Origin: Helicoverpa zea
Lineage: Eukaryota > Arthropoda > Insecta > Lepidoptera > Noctuidae
NCBI RefSeq assembly: GCF_022581195.2
Contig: NC_061461.1
Location: forward strand, 9,858,001-9,922,000
Direction of reading: 5' to 3'
Length of the DNA stretch: 64,000 nt
Positions 1-10,400 of this stretch are shown in pieces (the first letter of the stretch is position 1; each line of letters opens with the position of its first letter). The notes beneath the pieces were generated by a model. The model was not told the DNA's origin, ran no database searches, and worked only from the letters and a program-made list of their open reading frames with translations. A program made the position numbers and the translations under genes.

Positions 1-3000
1 TGATCAGCTTCTTTAAATCGTCCTTTTTCGTGGCACCTTGGCAAAATGAAAAGCATAAAGGTTGTTTCACTTTGCTTTTTATACCCTTGATCATAAAGAC
101 CAAGGCATGATCTGCGAGTTTTTTTGTTTGTCTGTGCCCAAAATCTTCAAAACCAGTTATCTGTTTTAGGGCAGGGTTGTAAAAAACACCCGGAGCCAAT
201 GATACCTCATCAAACAGTAAATTGACCAACTTTTTTTCTGCCGGCAATTTTGCTACTGTAGCTTTTAAATTTTTAAATATATCAGGATTGAAGCCTGGTT
301 TCAGTTCAAATTTACTCAACATTTTTTGTAGGCTGCGCTTTGATGGCAAGACAAACATTTTTCGCATGAGGTTGTAAGCTTTCTGACTCTGTTTGTAAAT
401 GGTCAATGCCATGATTTTTTCGTTAAATGTAAATCGCCTGCCTCGTGGTTTCTTTTTCCATTTCATTTGGAGGGAAGTAAATATTTTTATTGTTGCAGGC
501 ATTTTATTTAACTCTTTCAAAAATGATTTTGATGTGGAAATTTTCCTTGCAGAGAGTTTCTTGTTATTTTGTTCCTTATATTTCTTTTTCAGCTTCAATA
601 CTTTCTGTTTTAACTTTATTATCTCCTTCTCTTTGGAGGTGACGACTCGTTTTAAATATTGACAAGTCCCTCTTTTCCTAGAACCTGTAATTTAAATTAT
701 GTTACACCTCAGATCAAAGAAATAGTGTTACACAAAGTTTTAATAGAATTGTGATAAAAATATGTTACATAATATTGTTCTGTTATTATATTATGACCAG
801 AGATTGGAATAGGTAGGCTTCGAGGAACAGATACAAAAAGTGGAGACTTCCCTACAACAGCAGATACAAGCTTGATAAATATTTTTTATGGGGATTTTAT
901 GGGTAAACAAAAATGGATATAAAGAAGATCATTCAGACTCCATACATTTTTGGGCCTTTTCTACCAACGAAAAAAAATGGTATGGATGGTTAGAACTAGC
1001 TATTTGGATGAATAATTATTATGACACATAAGTTGTAGGATTATATCAAGTTATTATTATTAATCCATTTAATTCAGGTTTACAAGTTCGGAGATTTGTT
1101 ATTGTCTTACATTTATTGATTCCTGCAAGTGCGGAAATAATCCTACCTAAAATTATAAACGCGAAAGTTTGTAAGTTTGGATGATGTTTGTTACTCTTTC
1201 ACGAAAAAACTACTGAACGGCTTTGGATGAAATTTGGTATGTAGATAGCTTATACCCTGGAATTAGACATAGGCTATTTTTTATTCCGGTATACGCGGGT
1301 GAAACCGCGGGACGCAGTTAGTATGAAATAATCCTATACTAGTACTAATATTATAAATGTTGTGAGGATGTTTGTTCCTCTTTCCCGCGAAAACTACTAA
1401 ACGGATTTAGATGAAACTTTACAGTAATATAGCTTATAAAAAATGTAATAACACATAGGCTTCACTACATAGTATAAAACAAAGTCGCTTTCTCTGTCCT
1501 TATTTCCCTATGTACGCTTAAATGCCCACTCTCTCTCTCTGCAAGAAGTTTTATGACCCTACAGTGGAAACAAATTGGAATCCTGATGATGGAAAGAAAA
1601 ACCTAATGTTACAAGTCAAAGGTCAATTGTCAATAAAAATATTTACCTTTAGGGCGTTCAGCTGTCTGTAATGCATTCTGTACATCACTATGATAGTGGG
1701 TAGAGCTGGATGGCTCAATGACAGCAAGTTTATCTTGCGAAATGTTTAATAAATTCGACATGTCTGCCTCGACATGTCCCGATGGACCTTCAAGAGTTTG
1801 ACCAACTGGTAATGTAGATAAATCTGCAAAAGGATGAAATTATTTATAGTTACTGTATAATTATGTAGAATATAGAACAATATTCATTTAATTCTTAGAA
1901 GATAGCATGTTGCATCAATTATTTTTGGTATATAATATTCATTTTATTTTCTTCTAATTAGGATTAGATTATTCAGTAGAAAATTTTATTTAATATTTGA
2001 GGAACAATTTTGTTATTACAGCGAAGGCAAAGAAATGTGGTTTTGTTTCTATTAAGATTTAAATAACATAAGACATCTAAATAGTAGGTACCTAGAGTTG
2101 GTATTGCATTTGGAGTAAGTCGGTGACTGGCTGAACGGTAACACTCTTCAAAATGTCTGTCGCAAAATCGAATTTGGTTATAAATGTAGATGTCGCCTTT
2201 CTCTTGTAAAGCTTTATCTAGTACTTTTTTCCACGAGTTAAACTTTTCCAAATGTGGGTATTCAGGTTTAGGAAATCGGTGCAATGGGCCTGAAATCAAG
2301 AAGTTTTTATACATGAACAACTCACTCTCATTAAAATACCGTAATAGATATCATCATCATATGTATAAAATTTTAGTAATGTACTGTGATACCATCCTTG
2401 AATATTAATCTAACACTAGAAATAATAGCTGAGGTCTAGCAGTACTAGAACAGGAACACCACAGTTGAAGTAAATAAAATCACAGTAGCATAGCATGGGG
2501 GTGCCGAGGGGGCCATGGCCCTGGGTGGCGCTACTCTAGGGGCCGGCACCGCCGCCTAGCTGCAGCATCAAGCCAAGTAGAAGCTGATAGCGTTGACAGT
2601 AGAGGCAAAGGCATTTTTTGCCGCCTTTACATTGTCAGTTCCTATTTATGCCACCCCATAATACAATTTTCTTGAGAAGAGTCACTATACATTAAAGGTT
2701 GTCTGTAAAAGATCGCTTTTAGCGATAAGACCACCCATTGTTACACCCCTTTTAGTTATTAAGTTTTAAATTGTAATTTGTTATGGTGTACATAGTGTGT
2801 ATAGATACCACCACCACCACCATAACAAATACAACAAGATAGATAGATATCTATCTATACTTCTAGCCTACCTCCCAATAACTTCTTGTCTACTAAAAGA
2901 AGATCTAACCTATCAGGCAGGCAGGGTACTAAATTTTTCGACTCGCTCTTGAATTTTTACATCTGCTTGTTTTTCGTTTAATTTGACAATAAATGCTTAG

Positions 3001-3781
3001 TCCACACAAGGCTTTATGTTTTTTGAGCTTTAAAGGAAAATCTAACATATCCTAGTTTGCAAAAAATATTGTTGCATGCTGTATGAATCGACAAAGTTAT
3101 ACATAGATCATTAGTGTATGAATCAACAAAATCCTAGGTAGGATGCTAAAATTTTCACACTGCTGCACTACATATCAAAGAGAGCCAGTAACAATTTCTG
3201 AAAGTATTCCTTCCAGCACCCTAGTGAATCCCAAAATCATGGGCTGAGACCGCACCTGGTCATGAGTCGATATCAATAATAATTCTTTCTTGCCAAAACC
3301 ATCTTTAGAATTTTATTAAATTGTAGTCATTTGAATTTAAATAAGTACCTAAATAAGGGGGCTCGCCCCTAAGACTACCCACTGACCGGCAGCTAAATAT
3401 ACCTGCGCCCCGGGCGGCGGAATCCCATGCTACGCCACTGTAAAATCATAGTTTTAAAACCTGATGAAGTTATTTGGTCAGAGGGTCGTCTAGAGCGGGC
3501 TTTGTCTTATACGTAGATTCCGAGTCTTTTGATTGGATATAAAAGTTAATGTGCAGTTTCAATTGTTTGTGTAGGGTCAGGACAGGAGTGTGTGTGGTAG
3601 TGCATCTTAGATTTTTGATGACTCAAGGACTATGATGACCACAGATTGCACGGATGACAATAATGGATATTGTGCAGCCTATCAGCAAAAGATAAATTAC
3701 GTGCATTATAAAGTTAAAAGTTTTGAACTTACCGTCATTGTCACAATCAAAGTAGCACTTATATCTTGACGTTGATGGCAT
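1..3781 (-). CDS. THAP-domain P-element-type transposase gene (THAP9-like), 3' part beyond the window
   Basis: Four exons join in frame on the minus strand: 3781-3733, 2289-2092, 1823-1647 and 684-1, each with GT/AG borders and phase-1 junctions. The last runs off the window edge, leaving 369 visible residues. Residues 1-82 form a complete THAP zinc finger: Cys-x3-Cys in exon 1, HRFP and a tryptophan in exon 2, then CDRHF and a closing AIPTL. Exon 4 starts with a Lys/Glu-rich coiled coil (about 155-185), followed by the P-element transposase core. LFDEVSL (Asp300) matches the first RNase-H-fold catalytic Asp, and the following G-F-E-D-F-G and KQPLCF stretches are typical of the family. There is no stop or frameshift in the visible part. 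The start was chosen because MPSTSRYKC places Met just before the first Cys; an upstream in-frame Met at 3811 is possible. It could be a live transposon or a domesticated host gene; the missing 3' end would decide. Confidence 0.85.
1136..1545 (+). repeat. Two tandem copies of a Helitron-like lepidopteran interspersed repeat
   Basis: Copy one (about 1136-1323) has 'ttgttactctttcacg', 'actactgaacgg' and a 'gggtgaaaccgcggg' end. Copy two (about 1340-1545) starts 'actaatattataaatg' and repeats the 'cgcgaaaactactaaacgg' core. The same motifs occur at 16318-16463 and 55905-55998. They lie in intron 3 of the THAP gene. Assignment to non-autonomous Helitrons is from remembered resemblance and the CTAGT-type end of the 16.4-kb copy. 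Confidence 0.6.
2483..3440. mobile_element. hAT-like non-autonomous DNA transposon in intron 1 of the THAP gene
   Basis: The left end reads CAGTAGCATAGCATGGG and the right end is the inverted CCCATGCTACGCCACTG. Both are flanked by the same 8-bp direct repeat TAAAATCA (2475-2482 and 3441-3448), the target duplication length of hAT elements. No transposase frame is visible inside. The terminal inverted repeat matches that of the element at 39092-40277. It carries a LINE 3' fragment at 2690-2855. Confidence 0.8.
2690..2855 (+). repeat. LINE 3'-end remnant with a GATA-type tail
   Basis: The stretch 'aaggttgtctgtaa.agatcgcttttagcgataagacc.cccattg' matches the inverted copy at about 30700-30755. 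There it follows a LINE reverse-transcriptase C-terminal frame, so this is the 3' UTR of the same LINE family. It ends in (GATA)n at about 2836-2850. Confidence 0.6.
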
Positions 3782-4565
3782 TCCGCCCCTAAGACGATCC
3801 ACTGGACGCATTTTCTAGTCCTAAATACGGTGCCGGGTCAATGTAAAAGCAGTCGATCGAGGTTCCAAAATACAAAGCCGGGTCAATGAAAATGCAGTAG
3901 ATCACAGGTCCAAAATACGAAGCCAGGTCAATCACAGAAGCAGTCAGTATCAGAGTCCAGGAACACGCAACAATCGTAATAAAAAAACCAGAAAATAACA
4001 CTCAGAATAAACCAACACGTTAGAAAACGGAAAACGGTAAAGTAAAAGTATGGTCGACTGTCAATGTCAATCGTCAGTGTTTCAAGTGGTTTCAAGTAGT
4101 GTGATTATTGTGATTAACTAAGACGTCCTCATAGATAAAAAAGAATTAAAAATAAATCATAAAATTATTTAATTACAATATTTGTTAATATTTCTAATCA
4201 CAAAACTTTTTTTAGATTTGTTATTAAATCGATGAAATATCGGTCTAAGGTGCAGTGACATCTAGTGACTAAAACGAAGTACAAATACCCAAGTTACGGG
4301 GCATCCGTCACTAGATGGCGCATTTCTAAAAAAAAACCTCAGAAAATTATTGTACTTCAGTTGCATCCCCATGGTGCTAGCTGTTGTTGCTGTCTGTGTA
4401 CTTGATATGTCACTGTCACTGTCAGTCAGTCAGTTTCGTAATTCCCAATTCCCAACCGGACGACACCGTATCAGAAAAATCTCTCTTCCGTTTAGCTCTA
4501 TCAGAAAAAGTGCATTTCGGTGTGGGTTAATTCGACCAGGAAATACATACATCAAATCGAATAAG
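3782..4565. promoter_or_regulatory. Shared divergent promoter region of the THAP gene and IscU
   Basis: The 784 bp between the two start codons hold no coding signal. An 11-bp inverted repeat, CATCTAGTGAC at about 4260 and GTCACTAGATG at about 4307, is set 37 bp apart. Repeated TCAGT initiator-like pentamers ('cactgtcagtcagtcagt', about 4417-4434) precede IscU. Calling it a bidirectional promoter follows from gene layout; no transcription start is shown. Confidence 0.5.
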
Positions 4566-6363
4566 ATGGCGTTTTTGGTATCAAACATTCGCAGATGCGT
4601 TTGCCTGAAAAGTTTCAGCACCCCCAACATTATCCAAACGACGTCGTATCATGCCAATGTGAGTACTTACTTATTTATGCAATGTCAAGGATTATCGATT
4701 TTACAAGTGAACTACGTAATTTCACCAGTAACCTTGACCGGTGATACAATATTGGGTAACATTTTCAGTATTACGTTTTTAAAAACATAGATTTTTATTA
4801 TTGTGGTTTTTGGACAATGGAGCGCAACTCATTGTCGTGATAAAGTTACCACTATCTGCATAATTATTACTATGTTTACATTTAAATATTCCTAATGAGT
4901 GTAATTACACAGCCATAGATAGCATATCAAGCAAAATAAAAACGAAATAAGAAATCGCTTGGTGTAAATGTAGGTTGATCAGACTAATATTTTTTTTAAT
5001 GAAAAACAATTGTGCAAATAACAGTATATAGTTATGAATGACAAAGCAAATCTTGATTGACAACTTGAAACTTATAAAGTTCCTCATAATTTAGACAGCA
5101 ATAATTAAGAGCTCCTTTCTATCTTAATGAAACTATACATGAACTCAGGTTCCATTTATGAATTCCAGGTGATTGACCACTATGAGAACCCTCGTAATGT
5201 TGGTTCCCTTGACAAGAAGGACAAGAACGTTGGCACAGGACTTGTCGGTGCTCCAGCTTGCGGTGACGTCATGAAACTGCAGATCAGGGTTGATGAGAAT
5301 GGCAAAATCATTGATGCTAAGTTCAAGACATTTGGATGCGGATCTGCGATCGCTTCCAGCTCTCTGGCTACAGAGTGGGTAAAGGGCAAGACAGTTGATG
5401 AGGCGTTACAGCTGAAGAACACTGATATTGCTAAGGAGCTGTCTTTGCCTCCTGTCAAGCTGCATTGCTCTAGTAAGTTCACTTTGGTAATTCAAAACAT
5501 CTTGAATACTGTGAGATGTACCTTGATAGGAAACCTCCTAGTTCAACTTTGGAAATAACACACAGGGGAAGCATTGAACTAAAATTCTTTATTGGTGTAG
5601 GGTTGGACCTCAGATTCCAGTTCTCACCGCATATAGGCATCATCTGCCTATCCTTGTCCCAAATTATGCTTGGGTTAGCTTTCAGCTGTAACTGGATGCA
5701 TTCTGCCTCTACTTTCATACCTACTACTGTAGATACTCTATTACCATAATAAAGCAAGTCAAAATAATGGACAAACTATAGATAGTTGTGTACGTGTGTT
5801 ATGTTGACATCCATAGGTTTTTCTCCTTTTATCATCAAGTATTTTCCAATACTTAGCTCAATAAAGTTTGAAGTATTGCTTAACTGTTATCAGGGCAAAA
5901 CGAGTGCTGTGTGATAAGGTGAAGTGGAGGGTATGCACTCCTTAAAGATAATGTAATTTTACTAGACAATAATAGTCACTTGAAAATATCCAATAATAAT
6001 GAAATACTGTAGAATTATTTAGTCCCTTGTTGTTTGACCTTGAGTTACAATATGAATGGAACTGTAATGTCTTCCATGTAACGGATTTTACATTGATTTG
6101 CCATTACTTCCATTGTTTGCATGTTAGTAGATATTTCATTTGTTTACATTATTGTTGTTTCTCCTGATATAAAACCATCAGATCAGGATCAGTATTAAAC
6201 CCGAATACAGAACATACATAACAGTATTATACAAAAAAAAAAAAACAGTAAAAGACAAATGGTTAAACTTTTTGTTATTATTTTTCCAGTGCTTGCTGAG
6301 GATGCCATAAAAGCAGCCTTGTCAGACTACAGAATCAAGCAACAGTCAGCTGAAAAGCAGTAA
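4566..6363 (+). CDS. IscU: Iron-sulphur cluster assembly scaffold, mitochondrial (ISCU)
   Basis: The scaffold on which cysteine desulfurase builds [2Fe-2S] clusters before chaperone-driven transfer, in the mitochondrial matrix. Three exons, 4566-4658, 5169-5472 and 6290-6363, give 156 residues, normal for the family. Residues 1-31 are basic and Ser/Thr-rich with no acidic residue, as in a mitochondrial presequence. The mature protein starts VIDHYENPRNVG. The three cluster-binding cysteines are present: Cys62 in GAPACGDV with Asp64, Cys88 in FGCGSA, and Cys131 in LPPVKLHCSMLAED. That last segment also holds the LPPVK chaperone-binding loop, and the intron splits the codon for the Met after HCS. 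The ATG at 4566 is the one that joins in phase with exon 2. Intron 1 is 510 nt and intron 2 is 817 nt. The gene looks intact and is divergent from the THAP gene. Confidence 0.96.
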
Positions 6364-6687
6364 GGAGTGAAACGGACCGGAAGGCGTTTGGAACAGATCT
6401 GTGATTTTAGGAAGAAGTTAGGAGCCAAATGAGTATCTATTACATTATAAGAAGTAATTGTAGATACTTACTATGAGGATGAAAAATGATAAACATATAT
6501 TCCATAGTCTCAATCTGCACTAAAAATGTTTAGTAATTAGTGTGTCGTTAATTTTGAATAGTTTTCTGAACTTTGAGATCTTATACTCTTATGCACAATA
6601 ATCCACCATGATATTAAATTAAATTGTTATCGTTTTAGTTGATGTCCTTGAAAATAGTTGTAGAAATATTGTCAAAATTAGTTGTTA

Positions 6688-6693
6688 AATAAA
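6688..6693 (+). terminator. IscU polyadenylation signal
   Basis: AATAAA lies 325 bp after the IscU stop, giving a plausible 3' UTR of about 340 nt. It faces the SON 3' end in a tail-to-tail arrangement. Between 6694 and 7344 I see only AT-rich spacer. Confidence 0.6.
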
Positions 6694-7344
6694 ACTGATA
6701 TTGAATTATTCGCTGTTTAATTTAATCCAATTATTATTTGAGGATTGAACCACATTGTGCAAAAAGGTTTTGTGTTCCTACGAATTTTTACCATGAAGCC
6801 ACAGAGAGGTGATGTTAGTAAACACAATCTTAAGCAATAGTGTATTTTTAGTCTGGCACTCACAAATTCCATAGCTAGATCAGTGGCCAAGTATAATTTT
6901 AGACCATTTCCAATTCTATATGTATGGATACTATAATGTAATAGGTATTTGTCACAACATATAAAACAGTGCTCAGCTACATCTGTCCGATCGCGATATA
7001 CTCACAAACTAGGTACTGTACAGATTTTCATGGGTTTTAACCAAATAAGTAGGGAGATTCAAAAGGGGTGGGCCGCTAGTACTTAAATAATTTTATCAAG
7101 TCGACCACTGATTCGAGTACCTGATCTACAACCTAATTGATTGAAAGAAGCAAGGTTGTGTTCATCATATGCACCATGAATCCTCAAAATTTATCATTGT
7201 CCTTAGTTTCGCAAACAAACGTAAGTAGTACTGGAATATAACAGTTCTTCTACTTCCTATTTCGTAATATTATACGAGCATTTACTACAAAACCAACAAC
7301 ACAAGTAGGTATAATAAGAAAAACCAACATCCAACCTAAAAAGT

Positions 7345-7350
7345 TTTATT
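7345..7350 (-). terminator. SON polyadenylation signal
   Basis: AATAAA on the minus strand (TTTATT as written) lies about 75 bp beyond the SON stop codon at 7425-7427. Confidence 0.5.
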
Positions 7351-7424
7351 CCAATAAAATACAAGGTATGTACTAATCAATAACAAGTATAAACAGTCGT
7401 ATACAAGTTTATATATGCTAATCA

Positions 7425-10400
7425 TTACGTCACTATGCCTAGTTTCTGCAGTGCTAGTTGCGCTGCGTCGGCTTTCGCTTGCTTCTTGTTGGCGCTTGCG
7501 ACTGCTGGCTGGTATTCTGTTCCCGCAACTTTTACCTGCAGAATTTATTTGGAGTTTTTAGTAATTTGTAACACAAGTTAAAAAACTTAAGGAGTTACCT
7601 ATATAATATGTATTGTATGGTACTTGAACTAATTTGATTTACTTTCTAAGTATAGCTTAGACACCATTGACTGTGTTTCGGATGGCACGTTAAACTGTAG
7701 GTCCCGGCTGTCATTGAACATCCTTGGCAGTCGTTACGGGTAGTCAGAAGCCAGTAAGTCTGACACCAGTCTAACCAAGGGGTATCGGGTTGCCCGGGTA
7801 ACTGGGTTGAGGAGGTCAGATAGGCAGTCGCTTCTTGTAAAGCACTGGTACTCAGCTGAATCCGGTTAGACTGGAAGCCGACCCCAACATGATTGGGAAA
7901 AAGGCTTGGAGGATGGATGGTACTTGAACTAATTTGAGCATCAATGGTTGGTACCTTTGACCTTATCGCTGAGATGCGGCGTAGGCGCATTGTAAAAATA
8001 AAGTTTTTGGATAAAAGCTTTCCTTTGTGAATGAGTTAATTGAGCATTTGAATAAGTTTTCTATACTCATGATGCTAGTGAATAATTCAACAACAATTCC
8101 ACAATGACGTTGCAGATATTTGTTTAATGATTGATTCCGATGATACATATCTTGATTTTGATGTAACTATTGTGCAACATTTTTTTTTTCCCTTTTGCAA
8201 TCATGCGATCAGTCTTCTGACTATAAGCAGATAAGGTGAATTTTAAGTGGCGGGTAGGTCACTACTCCCAGTAGAGCAGGACCTTTCTTTTATTTAGTAA
8301 ACTAAATGTCGAAGATATCTCGCCGCTTTTTTAGCCGACGAATGGTCTCAGGTATTGTAAGCTGCCCCGCAAGTTGGTTTGGGTGCTTCTGAAGTCTAAT
8401 TTTGTAACTGGCAGCATGAAGATTCACTTCCTCTTTCACCATCGGTATGCCGAGTACTTCGTGAACATCTGACATTCTGCTAAACCAGGGTGCATTTGAT
8501 ATTTGTTTTAAGATGTAGTTTTGCACCCTTTGTATGATCATCTTTTTGGATTCGCTGGCGGCTCCCCATAGTTGTATCCCATATGTCCATATGGGCTTGA
8601 GAATTGATTTATAGATCGAGAGCTTGTTATCTACAGCCAGTTTAGAGTTCCTGCCTAGTAACCAATGTAGGTCCCTGTATTTGGATTTTATCTCCTCTCT
8701 TTTTGTCTGGATGTGTTTATGCCATGTGAGTTTGCGGTCTAGATGCATCCCCAGGTATTTAACTGTTGTTTGGTGTGGTAGTTGCATTCCATTTAAAGTC
8801 ACTGGAGCACAATTTTCCTTGCGCAGAGAGAATGTGACATGCACTGATTTAGACACACTTGCAGCAATTCTCCATTTTCCTAGCCATTTCTCCATCTCAT
8901 TTAGTTCCCTTTGGAGTATCTGCGAAGCTTGGATGGGACACTTGCTCGAAGTGAGTAAGGCTGTGTCATCGGCGAATGTTGCAATTGTAACCCCAGAGCC
9001 CTGTGGTAAATCCGATGTGTAGAGAGTGTACAGAACTGGTCCCAGCACTGACCCCTGTGGCACTCCTGCAGATATATTGTAAAACTTTGAGGTACAATCG
9101 TTCTCTCGTACCTGGAAGAGTCTATTAGATAGGTACGACTTTAGAATGGCGTAAAATGTGTGAGGTAATATTATGTTCTTTATTTTATAAAATAATCCCT
9201 TGTGCCACACCCTATCAAAAGCCTGTTGGATATCAAGAAAAGCCGCTGAGCAGTATTCTCCCTTTTCAAACGACTTCCTCACTGTTTTGCATACTCTATG
9301 CACTTGTTCTATAGTGGCATGTTCCTTCCGAAATCCAAACTGATGGTCAGGTATGACTGATTTTTCTGCAAGGGCAGTGGTGAGTCTGTGTAGCAAGCAC
9401 TTTTCAAACAGCTTAGACATAACCGGCAGTAAGCTGATTGGCCGGTACGATGTTACTTCGTGGACAGGTTTGCCGGGTTTATGTATCATTATAATTTGAG
9501 ATACTTTCCAGAGTTCAGGGAAATAACCTACTCTTAACATTGCGTTAGCTAGAATGGTAATATATACTATTCCTTTGCGAGGCAGTTCTTCCAAAACTTT
9601 TTTGTCGACTAGATCAAATCCTGGGGCTTTGTTGTTATCCATTAACTTAATATATCTGTAGATCTCTCTAGGAGATATTGAATTTAGAGGTAGATCGAGT
9701 TGAAGGTCCTGATTTAAGACAACGTCGATATCTGTCTCATCTGTGTTCGGATTTGCTTTATTTGGTTGGAAAACCTGACTGAGGTGACTCGCAAAAGTTT
9801 CCGCCTTACTTAGACTGGATTTGGCCCAGCCGAGATCACTTTTTCGAAGTGGTGGCTTGTGGTAGAGTGGTCGTTTCAGATTTTTGGATGCTTTCCACAA
9901 CGAGTAATTGGTTACTTTAGTAGCTGATAGGCCTTCCAGATATGTTTGCATCGCCATGTCGTTAGCTTCACATATGAGATGTTTAAGTTCGTGGATTGCT
10001 CTATTGAACGCTCTTTTGTCATCCGGATGTCTACTTGTGTGCCACACTCGTCTTAGTCTTCGTTTCTCCAGAATTTTGGCTCGTATGGTTTCCGAGTACA
10101 CTTTACTTTGAGGTGGTCTTTCAGCTATCTCTGGCGTACACTTCCAACAACACACCTGAATTTCGGCGGTAAGATTTTTTACTGCATTTTCAATATCATC
10201 CTCGGTTTTTAGGGATATATTAAGATCAAGCCGCTCGGTAAGCAACTCTCGAAAAGCATTCCAGTCAGTGCGCCTGTTGTATAATTTTAGGGTCCTTCCA
10301 ATATTTAGAGCAGTTGTGCCAATAGTCAGAATAACCGGGACATAATTGGATGAGGCATCGAGGCATGTTTCGATCTGATGAAAGAGTCGAGACAATCCTT

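Noticed and set aside
5180..5757. Minus-strand open frames over IscU exon 2 and the following intron
   Set aside because: Antisense shadows of a well-conserved exon and AT-rich intron.
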